Notes: generated from the letters alone by a model not told the origin. Positions 1 to 11,549 are shown, numbered from the stretch's first letter. The stretch: DNA of 64,000 nucleotides from Bimastos eiseni (GCA_959347315.1 OY365815.1:434001-498000); one strand, 5' to 3'. Made by a program: numbers and translations.

Positions 1-1203
1 CTGAACTCTTAGAACTCCTGGAAATAGCAATGAAAACTGATGACTTCTCCTTCTGCAACAAACTCTTCCCACAAATGTTTGGGACAGCTATGGGGGAAGA
101 ATTTTTGCACGTAACTTAGCAAACATGTACCTGGTGGAATTCGACCAAAAAGCAATGGAGGCCTTTCACATTCACCCACTTGACTTCTTCCGGTTTCTTG
201 ACGATATCTCCTTCATATGGCCCGGTACAGTCGAGGAGCTAAAACAATATGAGGCATTTCTAAATTCTTTAATCCCTGACATTACAGGAACCTTAACATA
301 CAATGACACTGAATTTAACTTCCTTGACACAACGATTTCTAGCTACACAGACCAGGACAGGACTACACTGCAGACGAGAGTTTATTTTAAACAGACAGAC
401 ACGCACCATTTACTGCACAGCTCATCATTCCATCCCAAACACACATTCACTGGCATTCTGAAATCCCAAATTTTAAGATTTAAGAGATTATCTTCATTTA
501 ATTTAGAACGGACTTCGATTACTCATGTAAGACACTATTTGACAGTCCGTTACACAGAGGATATATAGCAAACGACTACTAAGGGAAACCAAGACTAACA
601 CATGGACCAGACGTGAAAAGAGTCCTTAAACTAAGAACACCGATAATAATCTCCTCCCTCCCAGTAGTCATTCCGTACAACCCACTATCTATGAGCATAT
701 TTTATTAATGGAAAAAAATCCTCATGCAAGATAATAATACACTGCAGCATTACCGCATAATACCAGCCCACTCTAGAAATAGGAACCTAAAAGCTCCACG
801 TAAAAATAGGCCTATAAAACCCTCGCAAAATACTAACATAGGTTCAAACAAATGTAACACACCTTCATGCACACAATCATGCCCATACATAACAGTCTCC
901 AAAACATACTCAAGCACATACACACGCCGCAAGTACACCATAAACAAGCGACTAGGCTGCCAAGGCACTAACACAATCTACCTAATAACTTGTAGCGCCT
1001 GCAACGAACAATACATAGACCACACACAAGGCAAAGTAGTAGAAGGCCTATTAGAACACATCCACAATATAACGAATCAGCATAATAACCCACTAGCAAA
1101 CCACTTCAACTCAAACAACCACTCACTAGAAAATGTTACAGTTATGCCAACAGTCACTGTTGCTGCATTAGAAATGGCTCTTTTCAGGCCAACAGCAATA
1201 TAA
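1..1203 (+). pseudogene. Unit 1: PLE RT/GIY-YIG pseudogene (5' end outside window)
   Basis: RT frame 1 ends at TAG 117-119 after FGTAMG. Frame 2 (125-568) carries FLDD, the PLE-type IWPGTVEEL segment, a thumb with YFKQTD and SSFHPKH, and stops after TEDI because of the AT insertion. A TAA at 706-708 breaks the EN linker. From ATG 724 the Cys cluster and degenerate GIY-YIG are open to 1203. The phrase aagaatttttgc instead of aagaacctttgc is private to this unit. Assignment to PLE rests on FLDD-IW-G-EEL plus a C-terminal GIY-YIG. Confidence 0.85.
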
Positions 1204-1271
1204 TAGGTAGGCCATCTGTAAGTTATGACGCTTATTTGTTATATTGTGGATGTGTTCTAATAGGCCTTCTA
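1040..1271. repeat. Inverted repeat between EN and spacer, unit 1 (34-bp perfect core)
   Basis: Bases 1040-1073 are the exact reverse complement of 1238-1271 over 34 positions. Weaker complementarity continues inward to about 1089 and 1222. Transcribed RNA could fold here into a long hairpin, and the DNA could extrude a cruciform or be converted between arms. Confidence 0.92.
1148..1162. repeat. 15-base palindrome in EN 3' part (caacagt-c-actgttg)
   Basis: Two 7-base arms around one base lie inside the loop of the larger inverted repeat. The same site occurs in every unit that has an EN end. Its left arm recurs about 40 bases later as ccaacagt just before the EN stop. It may be only a by-product of the Pro-Thr-Val-Thr-Val codons. 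Confidence 0.6.
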
Positions 1272-1521
1272 TTCGTCGTCATCAAACTCAGCAGCATCGG
1301 CACTGCATCGTCGTCATCATCATCCTCACCATCATCATCATAATCATCATCATCACCATCACCACCACACCAACCTTTACCGCCATGATCACATCCACCA
1401 GCACCATTATCATATGCATCATCAGACCTCACCCGCCATCTGTGATTCTCCCATCAACGAACTGTGCCCGTGCTCAACAATCACCTCGTGATTCGACACC
1501 TAACCCTGACCCTGACCCTAG
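1204..1521. repeat. Inter-unit spacer 1 (reference description)
   Basis: The order is: inverted EN fragment (about 1216-1271); AT-poor link; TCA-rich microsatellite (about 1305-1368, with a taatca interruption); a unique stretch of about 110 bases that I do not recognise; and the telomere-like tract ctaaccctgaccctgaccctag ending at the TAG before the next RT. Equivalent spacers lie at 4644-4955, 6367-6678, 8090-8404, 9816-10136, 11550-11864, 13278-13598, 15000-15317, 16720-17025, 21912-22226, 23638-23954, 25359-25673, 28820-29134, 30546-30862, 32270-32584, 35731-36045, 37457-37773, 40125-40433, 43587-43928, 45338-45673, 47078-47413, 48816-49157, 52320-52655, 54069-54404, 55818-56153, 57556-57897, 61028-61366 and 62771-63112. 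Frames through it are open on both strands only because a TCA run is stop-free in most frames. Confidence 0.85.
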
Positions 1522-2921
1522 GCCCTGGCCAACAAACAACCATCATACATTAAGGACGCCTATGACTCCATAAACAGAATCAGAGACACTACAATAAAAC
1601 CACACTATATCTTAGTCACAGGTGATGTCACAGCATTATATACAGATATGAACGTAGATAGAACCATCACTACCGTAAAAGAATTCTTCCGTAAAAATCC
1701 AAAAACTAACAGACCAGACGCTGAACTCTTAGAACTCCTGGAAATAGCAATGAAAACTGATGACTTCTCCTTCTGCAACAAACTCTTCCCACAAATGTTT
1801 GGGACAGCTATGGGGGAAGAACCTTTGCACGTAACTTAGCAAACCTGTAACTGGTAGAATTCGACCAAAAAGCAATGGAGGCCTTCCACATTCACCCACT
1901 TGACTTCTTCCGGTTTCTTGACGATATCTCCTTCATATGGCCCGGTACTGTCGAGGAGCTAAAACAATATGAGGCATTTCTAAATTCTTTAATCCCTGAC
2001 ATTACAGTAACCTTAACATACAATGACACTGAAATTAACTTCCTTGACACAACGATTTCTAGATACACAGACCAGGACAGGACTACACTGCAGACGAGAG
2101 TTTATTTAAACAGACAGACACGCACCAATTACTGCACAGCTCATCATTCCATCCCAAACACACATTCACTGGCATTCTGAAATCCCAAATTTTAAGATTT
2201 AAGAGATTATCTTCATTTAATTTAGAACGGACTTCGATTACTCATGTAAGACACTATTTGACAGTCCGTTACACAGAGGATATATAGCAAACGACTACTA
2301 AAGGAAACTAAGACTAACACATGGACCAGACGTGAAAAGAGTCCTAAAACTAAGAACACGATAACAATCTCCTCCCTCCCAGTAGTCATTCCGTACAACC
2401 CACTATCTGTGCGCATATTTTATGAATGGAAGAAAATCCTCATGCAAGATAATAATACACTGCAGCATTACCGCATAATACCAGCCCACTCTAGAAATAG
2501 GAACCAAAAAGCTCCACGTAAAAATAAGCCTATAAAACCCTCGCAAAATACTAACATAGGTACAAACAAATGTAACACACCTTCATGCACACAATCATGC
2601 CCAGACATAACAGTCTCCAAAACATACTCAAGCACATACACACGCCGCAAGTACATCACAATCAAGCGACTAGGCTGCCAAGGCACTAACACAATCTACC
2701 TAATAACTTGTAGCGCCTGCAACGAACAATACATAGACCACACACAAGGCAAACTAGTATAAGGACTATTAGAACACATCCACAATATAACGAATGAGCA
2801 TAATAACCCACTAGCAAACCACTTCAACTCAAACAACCACTCACTAGAAAATGTTACAGTTATGCCAACAGTCACTGTTGCTGCATTAGAAATGGCTCTT
2901 TTCAGGCCAACAGTAATATAA
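1522..2921 (+). pseudogene. Unit 2: PLE RT/GIY-YIG pseudogene, EN also broken
   Basis: RT frame 1 begins ALANK after a TAG and runs to 1839 with LVTGDVTALYT. Frame 2 (from about 1845) lacks the usual ATG (ctg-taa) and is shifted near 2105 by loss of one T in the tattt(t)aaac run, ending at 2180. In the EN a base is missing in aacac-gataac near 2359, and gta-taa at 2760-2762 stops the frame just before the Glu-Gly-Leu-Leu segment. This is the most damaged full-length EN in the left half. Confidence 0.85.
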
Positions 2922-3047
2922 TAGGTAGGCCTTCTATGGGTTATTACGCTGCTTTGTTATATTGTGGATGTGTTCTAATAGGCCTTCTATTCGTCCTCAT
3001 CAAACTCAGCAGCATCGGCACTGCATCGTCGTCATCATCATCCTCAC

Positions 3048-3079
<32 letters not shown>

Positions 3080-3242
3080 CCACCACCACCACCACCCCAA
3101 CCATTACCGCCATGATCACATCCACCAGCACCATTATCATATGCTTCATCAGACCTCACCCGCCATCTGTGATTCTCCCTTCAACGAACTGTGCCCGTCC
3201 TCAACAATCACCTCGTGATTTGACACCTAACCCTGACCCTAG
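2922..3242. repeat. Spacer 2, gctgctttg subtype
   Basis: The inverted EN arm here (cagc next to gtaataaccca on the - strand) matches the EN better than in the gcttatttg subtype, so it is probably closer to the original inversion. The same subtype occurs at 6367, 9816, 13278 and 16720. The microsatellite is a simple TCA run followed by a CAC run. Confidence 0.75.
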
Positions 3243-4240
3243 GCTCTGGCCAACAAACATCCATCATACATTATGGACGCCTATGACTTCATAAACAGAA
3301 TCAGAGACACTACAATAAAACCAAACTATATCTTAGTCACAGGTGATGTCACAGCATTATATACAGGTATGAACATAAATAGAACCATCACTACTGTAAA
3401 AGAATTCTTCCGTAAAAATCCAAAAACTAACAGACCAGACGCTGAACTCTTTGAACTCCTCGAAATAGCAATGAAAACTGATGACTTCTCCTTCTGCAAC
3501 AAACTCTTCCCACAAATGTTTGGGACAGCCATGAGGGAAGAACCTTTGCACGTAACTTAGCAAACATGTACCTGGTAGAATTTGACCAAAAAGCAATGGA
3601 GGCCTTCCGCATTCACCCACTTGACTTCTTCCGGTTTCTTGACGATATCTCCTTCATATGGCCCGGTACTGTCGAGGAGCTAAAACAATATGAGGCATTT
3701 CTAAATTCTTTTATCCCTGACATTTCAGTAACCTTAACATACAATGACACTGAAATTAACTTCCTTGACACAACGATTTCTAGATACACAGACCAGGACA
3801 GGACTACACTGCAGACGAGAGTTTATTTTAAACAGACAGACACGCACCAATTACTGCACAGCTCATCATTCCATCCCAAACACACACATTCACTCGCATT
3901 CTGAAATCCCAAATTTTAAGATTTAAGAGATTATCTTCATTTTATTTAGAACGGACTTCGATTGCTCATGTAAGACACTATTTGACAGTCCGTTACACAG
4001 AGGATATATAGCAAACGACTACTAAGGAAAACTAAGACTAACACATGGACCAGACGTGAAAAGAGTCCTAAAACTAAGAACACCGATAACAATCTCCTCC
4101 CTCCCAGTAGTCATTCCGTACAACCCACTATCTATGCGCATATTTTATGAATGGAAGAAAATCCTCATGCAAGATAATAATACACTGCAGCATTACCGCA
4201 TAATACCAGCCCACTCTAGAAATAGGAACCTAAAAGAATT
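2922..4240 (+). repeat. Segment duplicated 6894 bases downstream
   Basis: Spacer, RT and the start of the EN here match 9816-11134 with only a few differences seen by eye, such as cggtactg against cggaactg and ctgcagacg against ctgcatacg. Shared rare markers are the gctgctttg spacer, ATG in place of AAG in front of DAYDF, NIN in place of NVD, and a 2-base CA insertion that ends the thumb frame early. The match decays in the EN linker. Confidence 0.8.
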
Positions 4241-4643
4241 ACTAGCTCAACGTAAAAATAAGCCTATAAAACCCACGCAATATACTAACAAAGGTTCAAA
4301 CAAATGTAACACACAATCATGCCCATACATAACAGTCTCCAAAACATACTCAACCACATACACACGCCGCAAGTACACCATAATCAAGCGACTAGGCTGC
4401 CAAGGCACTAACACAATCTACCTAATAACTTGTAGCGCCTGCAACGAACAATACATAGACCACACACAAGGCAAAGTAGTAGAAGGCCTATTAGAGCACA
4501 TCCACAATATAACGAATCAGCATAATAACCCACTAGCAAACCACTTCAACTCAAACAACCACTCACTAGAAAATGTTACAGTTATGCCAACAGTCACTGT
4601 TGCTGCATTAGAAATGGCTCTTTTCAGGCCAACAGTAATATAA
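3243..4643 (+). pseudogene. Unit 3: PLE RT/GIY-YIG pseudogene, EN open (195 codons)
   Basis: RT frame 1 (3243-3560) has an ATG in place of Lys before DAYDF, giving a 95-codon ORF from 3273. Frame 2 (3566-3904) ends early through a CA insertion in the cacacaca run. The EN frame (4056-4643, first codon GTG; first ATG is residue 27) has a 12-base deletion that removes Pro-Ser-Cys-Thr of the Cys cluster, so one putative zinc ligand is lost. Confidence 0.85.
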
Positions 4644-4955
4644 TAGGTAGGCCATCTGTAAGTTATTACGCTTATTTGTTATATTGTGGATGTGTTCTAA
4701 TAGGCCTTCTATTCGTCCTCATCAAACTCAGCAGCATCGGCACTGCATCGTCGTCATCATCCTCCTCACCATCATCATCATCATCATCATCATCACCACC
4801 ACCCCAACCATTACCGCCATGATCACATCCACCAGCACCATTATCATAAGCATCATCAGACCTCACCCGCCATCTGTGATTCTCCCATCAACGAACTGTG
4901 CCCGTCCTCAACAATTACCTCGTGATTCGACACCTAACCCTGACCCTGACCCTAG

Positions 4956-6366
4956 GCCCTGGCCAACAAACATCGATCATACATTAAGGACGCCTATGAC
5001 TTCATAAACAGAATCAGAGACACTACAATAAAACCACACTATTTCTTAGTCACAGGTGATGTCACAGCATTATATACAGATATGAACGTAGATAGAACCA
5101 TCACTACTGTAAAAGAATTCTTCCGTAAAAATCCAAAAACTAACAGACCAGACGCTGAACTCTTAGAACTCCTCGAAATAGCAATGAAAACTGATGACTT
5201 CTCCTTCTGCAACAAACTCTTCCCACAAATGTTTGGGACAGCTATGGAGGAAGAACCTTTGCACGTAACTTAGCAAACATGTACCTGGTAGAATTTGACC
5301 AAAAAGCAATGGAGGCCTTCCACATTCACCCACTTGACTTCTTCCGGTTTCTTGACGATATCTCCTTCATATGGCCCGGAACTGTCGAGGAGCTAAAACA
5401 ATATGAGGCATTTCTAAATTCTTTAATCCTTGACATTACAGTAACCTTAGCATACAATGACACTGAAATTAACTTCCTTGACACAACGATTTCTAGATAC
5501 ACAGACCAGGACAGGACTACGCTGCAGACGAGAGTTTATTTTAAACAGACAGACACGCACCAATTACTGCACAGCTCATCATTCCATCCCAAACACACAT
5601 TCACTGGCATTCTGAAATCCAAAATTTTAAGATTTAAGAGATTATCTTCATTTTAATTAGAACGGACTTCGATTACTCATGTAAGACACTATTTGACAGT
5701 CCGTTACACAGAGGATATATAGCAAACGACTACTACGGGAAACTAAGACTAACACATGGACCAGACGTGAAAAGAGTCCTAAAACTAAGAACACCGATAA
5801 CAATCTCCTCCCTCCCAGTAGTCATTCCGTACAACCCACTATCTATGCGCATATTTTATGAATGGAAGAAAATCCTCATGCAAGATAATAATACACTGCA
5901 GCATTACCGCATAATACCAGCCCACTCTAGAAATAGGAAACTAAAAGAATTACTAGCTCCACGTAAAAATAAGCCTATAAAACCCACGCAAAATACTAAC
6001 ATAGGTTCAAACAAATGTAACACACCTTCATGCACACAATCATGCCAATACGTATCAGTCTCCAAAACATACTCAAGCACATACACACGCCGCAAGTACA
6101 CCATAATCAAGCGACTAGGCTGCCAAGGCACTAACACAATCTACCTAATAACTTGTAGCGCCTGCAACGAACAATACATAGACCACACACAAGGCAAAGT
6201 AGTAGAAGGCCTATTAGAGCACATCCACAATATAACGAATCAGCATAATAACCCACTAGCAAACCACTTCAACTCAAACAACCACTCACTAGAAAATGTT
6301 ACAGTTATGCCAACAGTCACTGTTGCTGCATTAGAAATGGCTCTTTTCAGGCCAACAGTAATATAA
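4956..6366 (+). pseudogene. Unit 4: PLE RT/GIY-YIG pseudogene, EN open
   Basis: RT frame 1 4956-5273, with GEE changed to EEE after FGTAM. Frame 2 5279-5656, stopping at ttt-taa in the thumb because the taattt order is changed to ttaat. EN frame 5767-6366 (199 codons) with Cys84, Cys89, Cys93, TIYLI 124-128, YIDHT 137-141 and Gly148 where the family has Arg. It keeps ctactacggg, the original Tyr codon, but sits behind the AT insertion. Confidence 0.85.
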
Positions 6367-6678
6367 TAGGTAGGCCTTCTATGGGTTATTACGCTGCTTT
6401 GTTATATTGTGGATGTGTTCTAATAGGCCTTCTATTCGTCCTCATCAAACTCAGCAGCATCGGCACTGCATCGTCGTCATCATCCTCCTCACCATCATCA
6501 TCATCATCATCATCACCACCACCACCCCAACCATTACCGCCATGATCACATCCACCAGCACCATTATCATAAGCATCATCAGACCTCACCCGCCATCTGT
6601 GATTCTCCCATCAACGAACTGTGCCCGTCCTCAACAATCACCTCGTGATTCGACACCTAACACTGACCCTGACCCTAG

Positions 6679-8089
6679 GCCCTGGCCAACAAACATCCAT
6701 CATACATTAAGGACGCCTATGACCTCATAAACAGAATCAGAGACACTACAATAAAACCACACTATATCTTAGTCACAGGTGATGTCACAGCATTATATAC
6801 AGATATGAACGTAGATAGCACCATCACTTCTGTAAAAGAATTCTTCCGTAAAAATCCAAAAACTAACAGACCAGACGCTGAACTCTTAGAACTCCTCGAA
6901 ATAGCAATGAAAACTGATGACTTCTCCTTCTGCAACAAACTCTTCCCACAAATGTTTGGGACAGCTATGGGGGAAGAACCTTTGCACGTAACTTAGCAAA
7001 CATGTACCTGGTAGAATTTGACCAAAAAGCAATGGAGGCCTTCCACATTCACCCACTTGACTTCTTCCGGTTTCTTGACGATATCTCCTTCATATGGCCC
7101 GGTACTGTCGAGGAGCTAAAACAATATGAGGCATTTCTAAATTCTTTTATCCCTGACATTACAGTAACCTTAACATACAATGACACTGAAATTAACTTCC
7201 TTGACACAACGATTTCTAGATACACAGACCAGGACAGGACTACACTGCAGACGAGAGTTTATTTTAAACAGACAGACACGCACCAATTACTGCACAGCTC
7301 ATCATTCCATCCCAAACACACATTCACTCGCATTCTGAAATCCAAAATTATAAGATTTAAGAGATTATCTTCATTTTAATTAGAACGGACTTCGATTACT
7401 CATGTAAGACACTATTTGACAGTCCGTTACACAGAGGATATATAGCAAACGACTACTAAGGGAAACTAAGACTAACACATGGACCAGACGTGAAAAGAGT
7501 CCTAAAACTAAGAACACCGATAACAATCTCCTCCCTCCCAGTAGTCATTCCGTACAACCCACTATCTATGCGCATATTTTATGAATGGAAGAAAATCCTC
7601 ATGCAAGATAATAATACACTGCAGCATTACCGCATAATACCAGCCCACTCTAGAAATAGGAACCTAAAAGAATTACTAGCTCCACGTAAAAATAAGCCTA
7701 TAAAACCCACGCAAAATACTAACATAGGTTCAAACAAATGTAACACACCTTCATGCACACAATCATGCCCATACGTAACAGTCTCCAAAACATTCTCAAG
7801 CACATACACACGCCGCAAGTACACCATAATCAAGCGACTAGGCTGCCAAGGCACTAACACAATCTACCTAATAACTTGTAGCGCCTGCAACGAACAATAC
7901 ATAGACCACACACAAGGCAAAGTAGTAGAACGCCTATTAGAACATATCCACAATATAACGAATGAGCATAATAACCCACTAGCAAACCACTTCAACTCAA
8001 ACAACCACTCACTAGAAAATGTTACAGTTATGCCAACAGTCACTGTTGCTGCATTAGAAATGGCTCTTTTCAGGCCAACAGTAATATAA
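6679..8089 (+). pseudogene. Unit 5: PLE RT/GIY-YIG pseudogene, EN open and Arg148 retained
   Basis: RT frame 1 6679-6996, frame 2 7002-7379, EN 7490-8089. It is one of only two units in which the EN reads Val-Val-Glu-Arg-Leu-Leu-Glu-His (CGC at 7931-7933). This Arg is the conserved catalytic position of GIY-YIG nucleases, and all other units have Gly. The YIG glycine is still Asp. The RT protein fragments are the same as in the next unit. Confidence 0.85.
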
Positions 8090-8404
8090 TAGATAGGCCT
8101 TCTATCGGTTATTACGCTTATTTGTGATATTGTGGATGTGTTCTAATAGGCCTTCTATTCGTCCTCATCAAACTCAGCAGCATCGGCACTGCATCGTCGT
8201 CATCATCCTCCTCACCATCATCATCATCATCATCATCATCATCACCACCACCCCAACCATTACCGCCATGATCACATCCACCAGCACCATTATCATAAGC
8301 ATCATCAGACCTCACCCGCCATCTGTGATTCTCCCATCAACGAACTGTGCCCGTCCTCAACAATCACCTCGTGATTCGACACCTAACACTGACCCTGACC
8401 CTAG

Positions 8405-9815
8405 GCCCTGGCCAACAAACATCGATCATACATTAAGGACGCCTATGACTTCATAAACAGAATCAGAGACACTACAATAAAACCACACTATATCTTAGTC
8501 ACAGGTGATGTCACAGCATTATATACAGATATGAACGTAGATAGCACCATCACTTCTGTAAAAGAATTCTTCCGTAAAAATCCAAAAACTAACAGACCAG
8601 ACGCTGAACTCTTAGAACTCCTCGAAATAGCAATGAAAACTGATGACTTCTCCTTCTGCAACAAACTCTTCCCACAAATGTTTGGGACAGCTATGGGGGA
8701 AGAACCTTTGCACGTAACTTAGCAAACATGTACCTGGTAGAATTTGACCAAAAAGCAATGGAGGCCTTCCACATTCACCCACTTGACTTCTTCCGGTTTC
8801 TTGACGATATCTCCTTCATATGGCCCGGTACTGTCGAGGAGCTAAAACAATATGAGGCATTTCTAAATTCTTTTATCCCTGACATTACAGTAACCTTAAC
8901 ATACAATGACACTGAAATTAACTTCCTTGACACAACGATTTCTAGATACACAGACCAGGACAGGACTACACTGCAGACGAGAGTTTATTTTAAACAGACA
9001 GACACGCACCAATTACTGCACAGCTCATCATTCCATCCCAAACACACATTCACTCGCATTCTGAAATCCAAAATTATAAGATTTAAGAGATTATCTTCAT
9101 TTTAATTAGAACGGACTTCGATTACTCATGTAAGACACTATTTGACAGTCCGTTACACAGAGGATATATAGCAAACGACTACTAAGGGAAACTAAGACTA
9201 ACACATGGACCAGACGTGAAAAGAGTCCTAAAACTAAGAACACCGATAACAATCTCCTCCCTCCCAGTAGTCATTCCGTACAACCCACTATCTATGCGCA
9301 TATTTTATGAATGGAAGAAAATCCTCATGCAAGATAATAATACACTGCAGCATTACCGCATAATACCAGCCCACTCTAGAAATAGGAACCCAAAAGAATT
9401 ACTAGCTCCATGTAAAAATAAGCCTATAAAACCCACGCAAAATACTAACATAGGTTCAAACAAATGTAACACACCTTCATGCACACAATCATGCCCATAC
9501 ATAACAGTCTCCAAAACATACTCAAGCACATACACACGCCGCAAGTACACCATAATCAAGCGACTAGGCTGCCAAGGCACTAACACAATCTACCTAATAA
9601 CTTGTAGCGCCTGCAACGAACAATACATAGACCACACACAAGGCAAAGTAGTAGAAGGCCTATTAGAGCACATCCACAATATAACGAATCAGCATAATAA
9701 CCCACTAGCAAACCACTTCAACTCAAACAACCACTCACTAGAAAATGTTACAGTTATGCCAACAGTCACTGTTGCTGCATTAGAAATGGCTCTTTTCAGG
9801 CCAACAGTAATATAA
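8405..9815 (+). pseudogene. Unit 6: PLE RT/GIY-YIG pseudogene, EN open
   Basis: RT frame 1 8405-8722 and frame 2 8728-9105 encode the same peptides as unit 5, one unit upstream. EN 9216-9815 differs from unit 5 (NPKELLAPCKN, Gly148), so the two units share the RT half only. The spacer behind it is the gctgctttg subtype, with the clearest inverted EN copy. Confidence 0.85.
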
Positions 9816-9883
9816 TAGGTAGGCCTTCTATGGGTTATTACGCTGCTTTGTTATATTGTGGATGTGTTCTAATAGGCCTTCTA
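9652..9883. repeat. Inverted repeat between EN and spacer (reference copy, unit 6)
   Basis: The left arm, 9652-9708, is EN coding sequence (from the codon before Glu-Gly-Leu-Leu-Glu-His through Asn-Asn-Pro). The right arm, 9828-9883, is its reverse complement in the spacer, with about four mismatches and one single-base indel by eye. The loop is about 119 bases. Read on the - strand, the spacer arm gives EGLLEHIHNITN again, so it is an inverted fragment of the EN and not a chance palindrome. All full units with EN and spacer carry it. Confidence 0.9.
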
Positions 9884-9941
9884 TTCGTCCTCATCAAACT
9901 CAGCAGCATCGGCACTGCATCGTCGTCATCATCATCCTCAC

Positions 9942-9973
<32 letters not shown>

Positions 9974-10136
9974 CCACCACCACCACCACCCCAACCATTA
10001 CCGCCATGATCACATCCACCAGCACCATTATCATATGCTTCATCAGACCTCACCCGCCATCTGTGATTCTCCCTTCAACGAACTGTGCCCGTCCTCAACA
10101 ATCACCTCGTGATTTGACACCTAACCCTGACCCTAG

Positions 10137-11549
10137 GCTCTGGCCAACAAACATCCATCATACATTATGGACGCCTATGACTTCATAAACAGAATCAGAG
10201 ACACTACAATAAAACCAAACTATATCTTAGTCACAGGTGATGTCACAGCATTATATACAGGTATGAACATAAATAGAACCATCACTACTGTAAAAGAATT
10301 CTTCCGTAAAAATCCAAAAACTAACAGACCAGACGCTGAACTCTTTGAACTCCTCGAAATAGCAATGAAAACTGATGACTTCTCCTTCTGCAACAAACTC
10401 TTCCCACAAATGTTTGGGACAGCCATGAGGGAAGAACCTTTGCACGTAACTTAGCAAACATGTACCTGGTAGAATTTGACCAAAAAGCAATGGAGGCCTT
10501 CCGCATTCACCCACTTGACTTCTTCCGGTTTCTTGACGATATCTCCTTCATATGGCCCGGAACTGTCGAGGAGCTAAAACAATATGAGGCATTTCTAAAT
10601 TCTTTTATCCCTGACATTTCAGTAACCTTAACATACAATGACACTGAAATTAACTTCCTTGACACAACGATTTCTAGATACACAGACCAGGACAGGACTA
10701 CACTGCATACGAGAGTTTATTTTAAACAGACAGACACGCACCAATTACTGCACAGCTCATCATTCCATCCCAAACACACACATTCACTCGCATTCTGAAA
10801 TCCCAAATTTTAAGATTTAAGAGATTATCTTCATTTTATTTAGAACGGACTTCGATTGCTCATGTAAGACACTATTTGACAGTCCGTTACACAGAGGATA
10901 TATAGCAAACGACTACTAAGGAAAACTAAGACTAACACATGGACCAGACGTGAAAAGAGTCCTAAAACTAAGAACACCGATAACAATCTCCTCCCTCCCA
11001 GTAGTCATTCCGTACAACCCACTATCTATGCGCATATTTTATGAATGGAAGAAAATCCTCATGCAAGATAATAATACACTGCAGCATTACCGCATAATAC
11101 CAGCCCACTCTAGAAATAGGAACCTAAAAGAATTACTAGCTCCACGTAAAAATAAGCCTATAAAACCCACGCAAAATACTAACATAGGTTCAAACAAATG
11201 TAACACACCTTCATGCACACAATCATGCCCATACGTAACAGTCTCCAAAACATTCTCAAGCACATACACACGCCGCAAGTACACCATAATCAAGCGACTA
11301 GGCTGCCAAGGCACTAACACAATCTACTTAATAACTTGTAGCGCCTGCAACGAACAATACATAGACCACACACAAGGCAAAGTAGTAGAACGCCTATTAG
11401 AACACATCCACAATATAACGAATGAGCATAATAACCCACTAGCAAACCACTTCAACTCAAACAACCACTCACTAGAAAATGTTACAGTTATGCCAACAGT
11501 CACTGTTGCTGCATTAGAAATGGCTCTTTTCAGGCCAACAGTAATATAA
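10137..11549 (+). pseudogene. Unit 7: PLE RT/GIY-YIG pseudogene, EN open and Arg148 retained
   Basis: The RT half (10137-10454 and 10460-10798) is the counterpart of unit 3, with the ATG before DAYDF and the CA insertion. The EN half (10950-11549) is the counterpart of unit 5, including CGC (Arg) at 11391-11393 and Thr-Phe-Ser-Ser-Thr. This unit is a clear mosaic, with a switch in the EN linker. Confidence 0.87.

Noticed and set aside
3007..3159. Minus-strand ORFs with long Asp runs (MRSDDAYDNGAGGCDHGG and D-rich tail), repeated in most units
   Set aside because: They are the antisense translation of the TCA microsatellite and the inverted EN arm. The frame is open only because GAT repeats have no stops, and run length changes with the microsatellite.
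2962..3294. Plus-strand ORFs with Ile, Ser or His runs across the spacers
   Set aside because: Same microsatellite read in the ATC, TCA or CAT frame; no domain, and the frame use differs between units.
3475..3490. CTGATGA, the hammerhead ribozyme core motif, in each unit; PLEs are known to carry hammerheads
   Set aside because: Here it is the RT codons Thr-Asp-Asp. No GAAA and cleavage-site partner follow within a plausible distance. The - strand CTGATGA in the spacer (from catcatcag) also lacks a GAAA partner.
3326..3532. Minus-strand ORFs MAVPNICGKSLLQ and MGECGRPPLLFGQ inside the RT
   Set aside because: Shadows of the RT coding strand; they vanish where the RT has synonymous or indel changes.
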